Source: an uncultured Verrucomicrobiota bacterium (GTDB lineage Bacteria > Verrucomicrobiota > Verrucomicrobiia > Limisphaerales > UBA9464). Taken from it: 5,284 nucleotides of DNA. A model generated the notes under the pieces. It was not told where the DNA came from. It saw only the letters and a list, made by a program, of their open reading frames with translations, and made no database searches. The stretch lies in contig CAIYFP010000632.1 in NCBI GenBank assembly GCA_903925515.1, positions 1 to 5,284 of the forward strand, read 5' to 3'. Below are positions 4,954 through 5,284 of this stretch, in pieces. The translations under genes were made by a program, and so were the position numbers. The number at the start of each line of letters is the position of its first letter. Within the stretch, counting starts at the first letter, position 1.

Positions 4954-5284
4954 ATGAGACGAACGACCTTGCCCATTCTCCTCATTTTGCTCCCAAGCCT
5001 TGGAATTTTGTCCTTCCTCGGAGTTCGCAACGCATCCAAGGCGGAGCGGAACGCAGCCCAGGCCAGTGTTGGCGCCGTTTCCATGCGCCAAGCACCAGCC
5101 GAAGGCCGCGGGGTTGAGAGGCAGGCGTCGGCTCCTGCTGCGATGACTCCCGTCGAGCCCAAGACTTCGCCCTTGGCCTCCCGTTCCACGGCACCTGATG
5201 CACGGCCCGCGGCGGAGGAGCGCCTTACGGCCGCCATGCTGGCCTCCATCAACGCCATGGACCGGGAAAAGGATGCGCGCACTC
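4954..5284 (+). CDS. Exported or membrane-anchored protein of unknown function, N-terminal part (3' truncated by window edge)
   Basis: The frame is open from ATG at 4954 to the end of the window, giving 110 codons with no stop. An in-frame TAA at 4933-4935 makes ATG 4954 the earliest possible start of that type. Residues 1-24 form a textbook export signal or anchor: 'MRRTT' followed by the hydrophobic core 'LPILLILLPSLGILSFLGV'. There is no lipobox Cys. Residues 25-85 are a low-complexity Ala/Pro/Ser/Arg/Glu linker that looks disordered and periplasmic. From about residue 86, 'AAEERLTAAMLASINAMDREKDART' looks like the start of a helical domain cut off by the window. No good ribosome site precedes the start. 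I do not recognise the family. It could be a periplasmic helical-repeat protein or an inner-membrane-anchored factor; its function cannot be told from this part. Confidence 0.72.
   Translation, partial: MRRTTLPILLILLPSLGILSFLGVRNASKAERNAAQASVGAVSMRQAPAEGRGVERQASAPAAMTPVEPKTSPLASRSTAPDARPAAEERLTAAMLASINAMDREKDART

Noticed and set aside
1..5284. CRISPR arrays, tRNA, rRNA, riboswitches, retrons or defence modules
   Set aside because: I found no regularly spaced repeats, no tRNA-like cloverleaf, no reverse transcriptase and no nuclease or defence-domain motif in the frames examined.

Overview
The window is very GC-rich DNA, with a + strand that is strongly C-rich from about 700 to 3,800. It reads as part of a bacterial chromosome. 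Two traits recall Verrucomicrobiota or Planctomycetota, although no marker gene settles this: long two-part ABC-2 permeases starting with an 'NPVLVRELR' type N-terminus, and a FolB with a 'KKFILP' type C-terminus. The taxonomic guess is an inference of low to moderate confidence.

Layout. (1) Positions 2-388 on the + strand hold the C-terminal part of the nucleotide-binding domain of an exporter-type ABC transporter; the rest lies upstream of the window. (2) Positions 330-3812 on the - strand form a compact three-gene unit: ABC-2 permease A (3812-2310), ABC-2 permease B (2308-716) and a dihydroneopterin aldolase, FolB (692-330). One base separates permeases A and B, and 23 bases separate permease B from folB. 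The folB 3' end overlaps the ABC transporter 3' end tail to tail by 59 bp. (3) Positions 3813-4030 hold no convincing gene, only a 55-codon frame whose stop overlaps the permease A start. (4) Positions 4031-4656 are insertion-sequence debris: a C-terminal scrap of an ISL3-type transposase and three copies of a 28-bp end sequence (two facing one way, one the other). (5) Positions 4657-4953 hold no gene that I can support. (6) Positions 4954-5284 on the + strand hold the N-terminal part of an exported or membrane-anchored protein of unknown function that runs off the window.

How the genes fit together. The two permeases are paralogous. Each appears to be an internal tandem duplication of an ABC-2 half, and together they probably form the membrane part of an ABC-2 exporter. 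The ATPase such permeases need is not in the window. The place where it would commonly sit, just upstream of permease A, is occupied by non-coding sequence and IS debris. folB is probably co-transcribed with the permeases, but nothing suggests a shared pathway. I see no CRISPR array, RNA gene, phage module or clearly new multi-gene system. The most unusual points are the two duplicated permeases without a visible ATPase, the extreme tryptophan content of permease B, the convergent coding overlap and the three-ended IS remnant.
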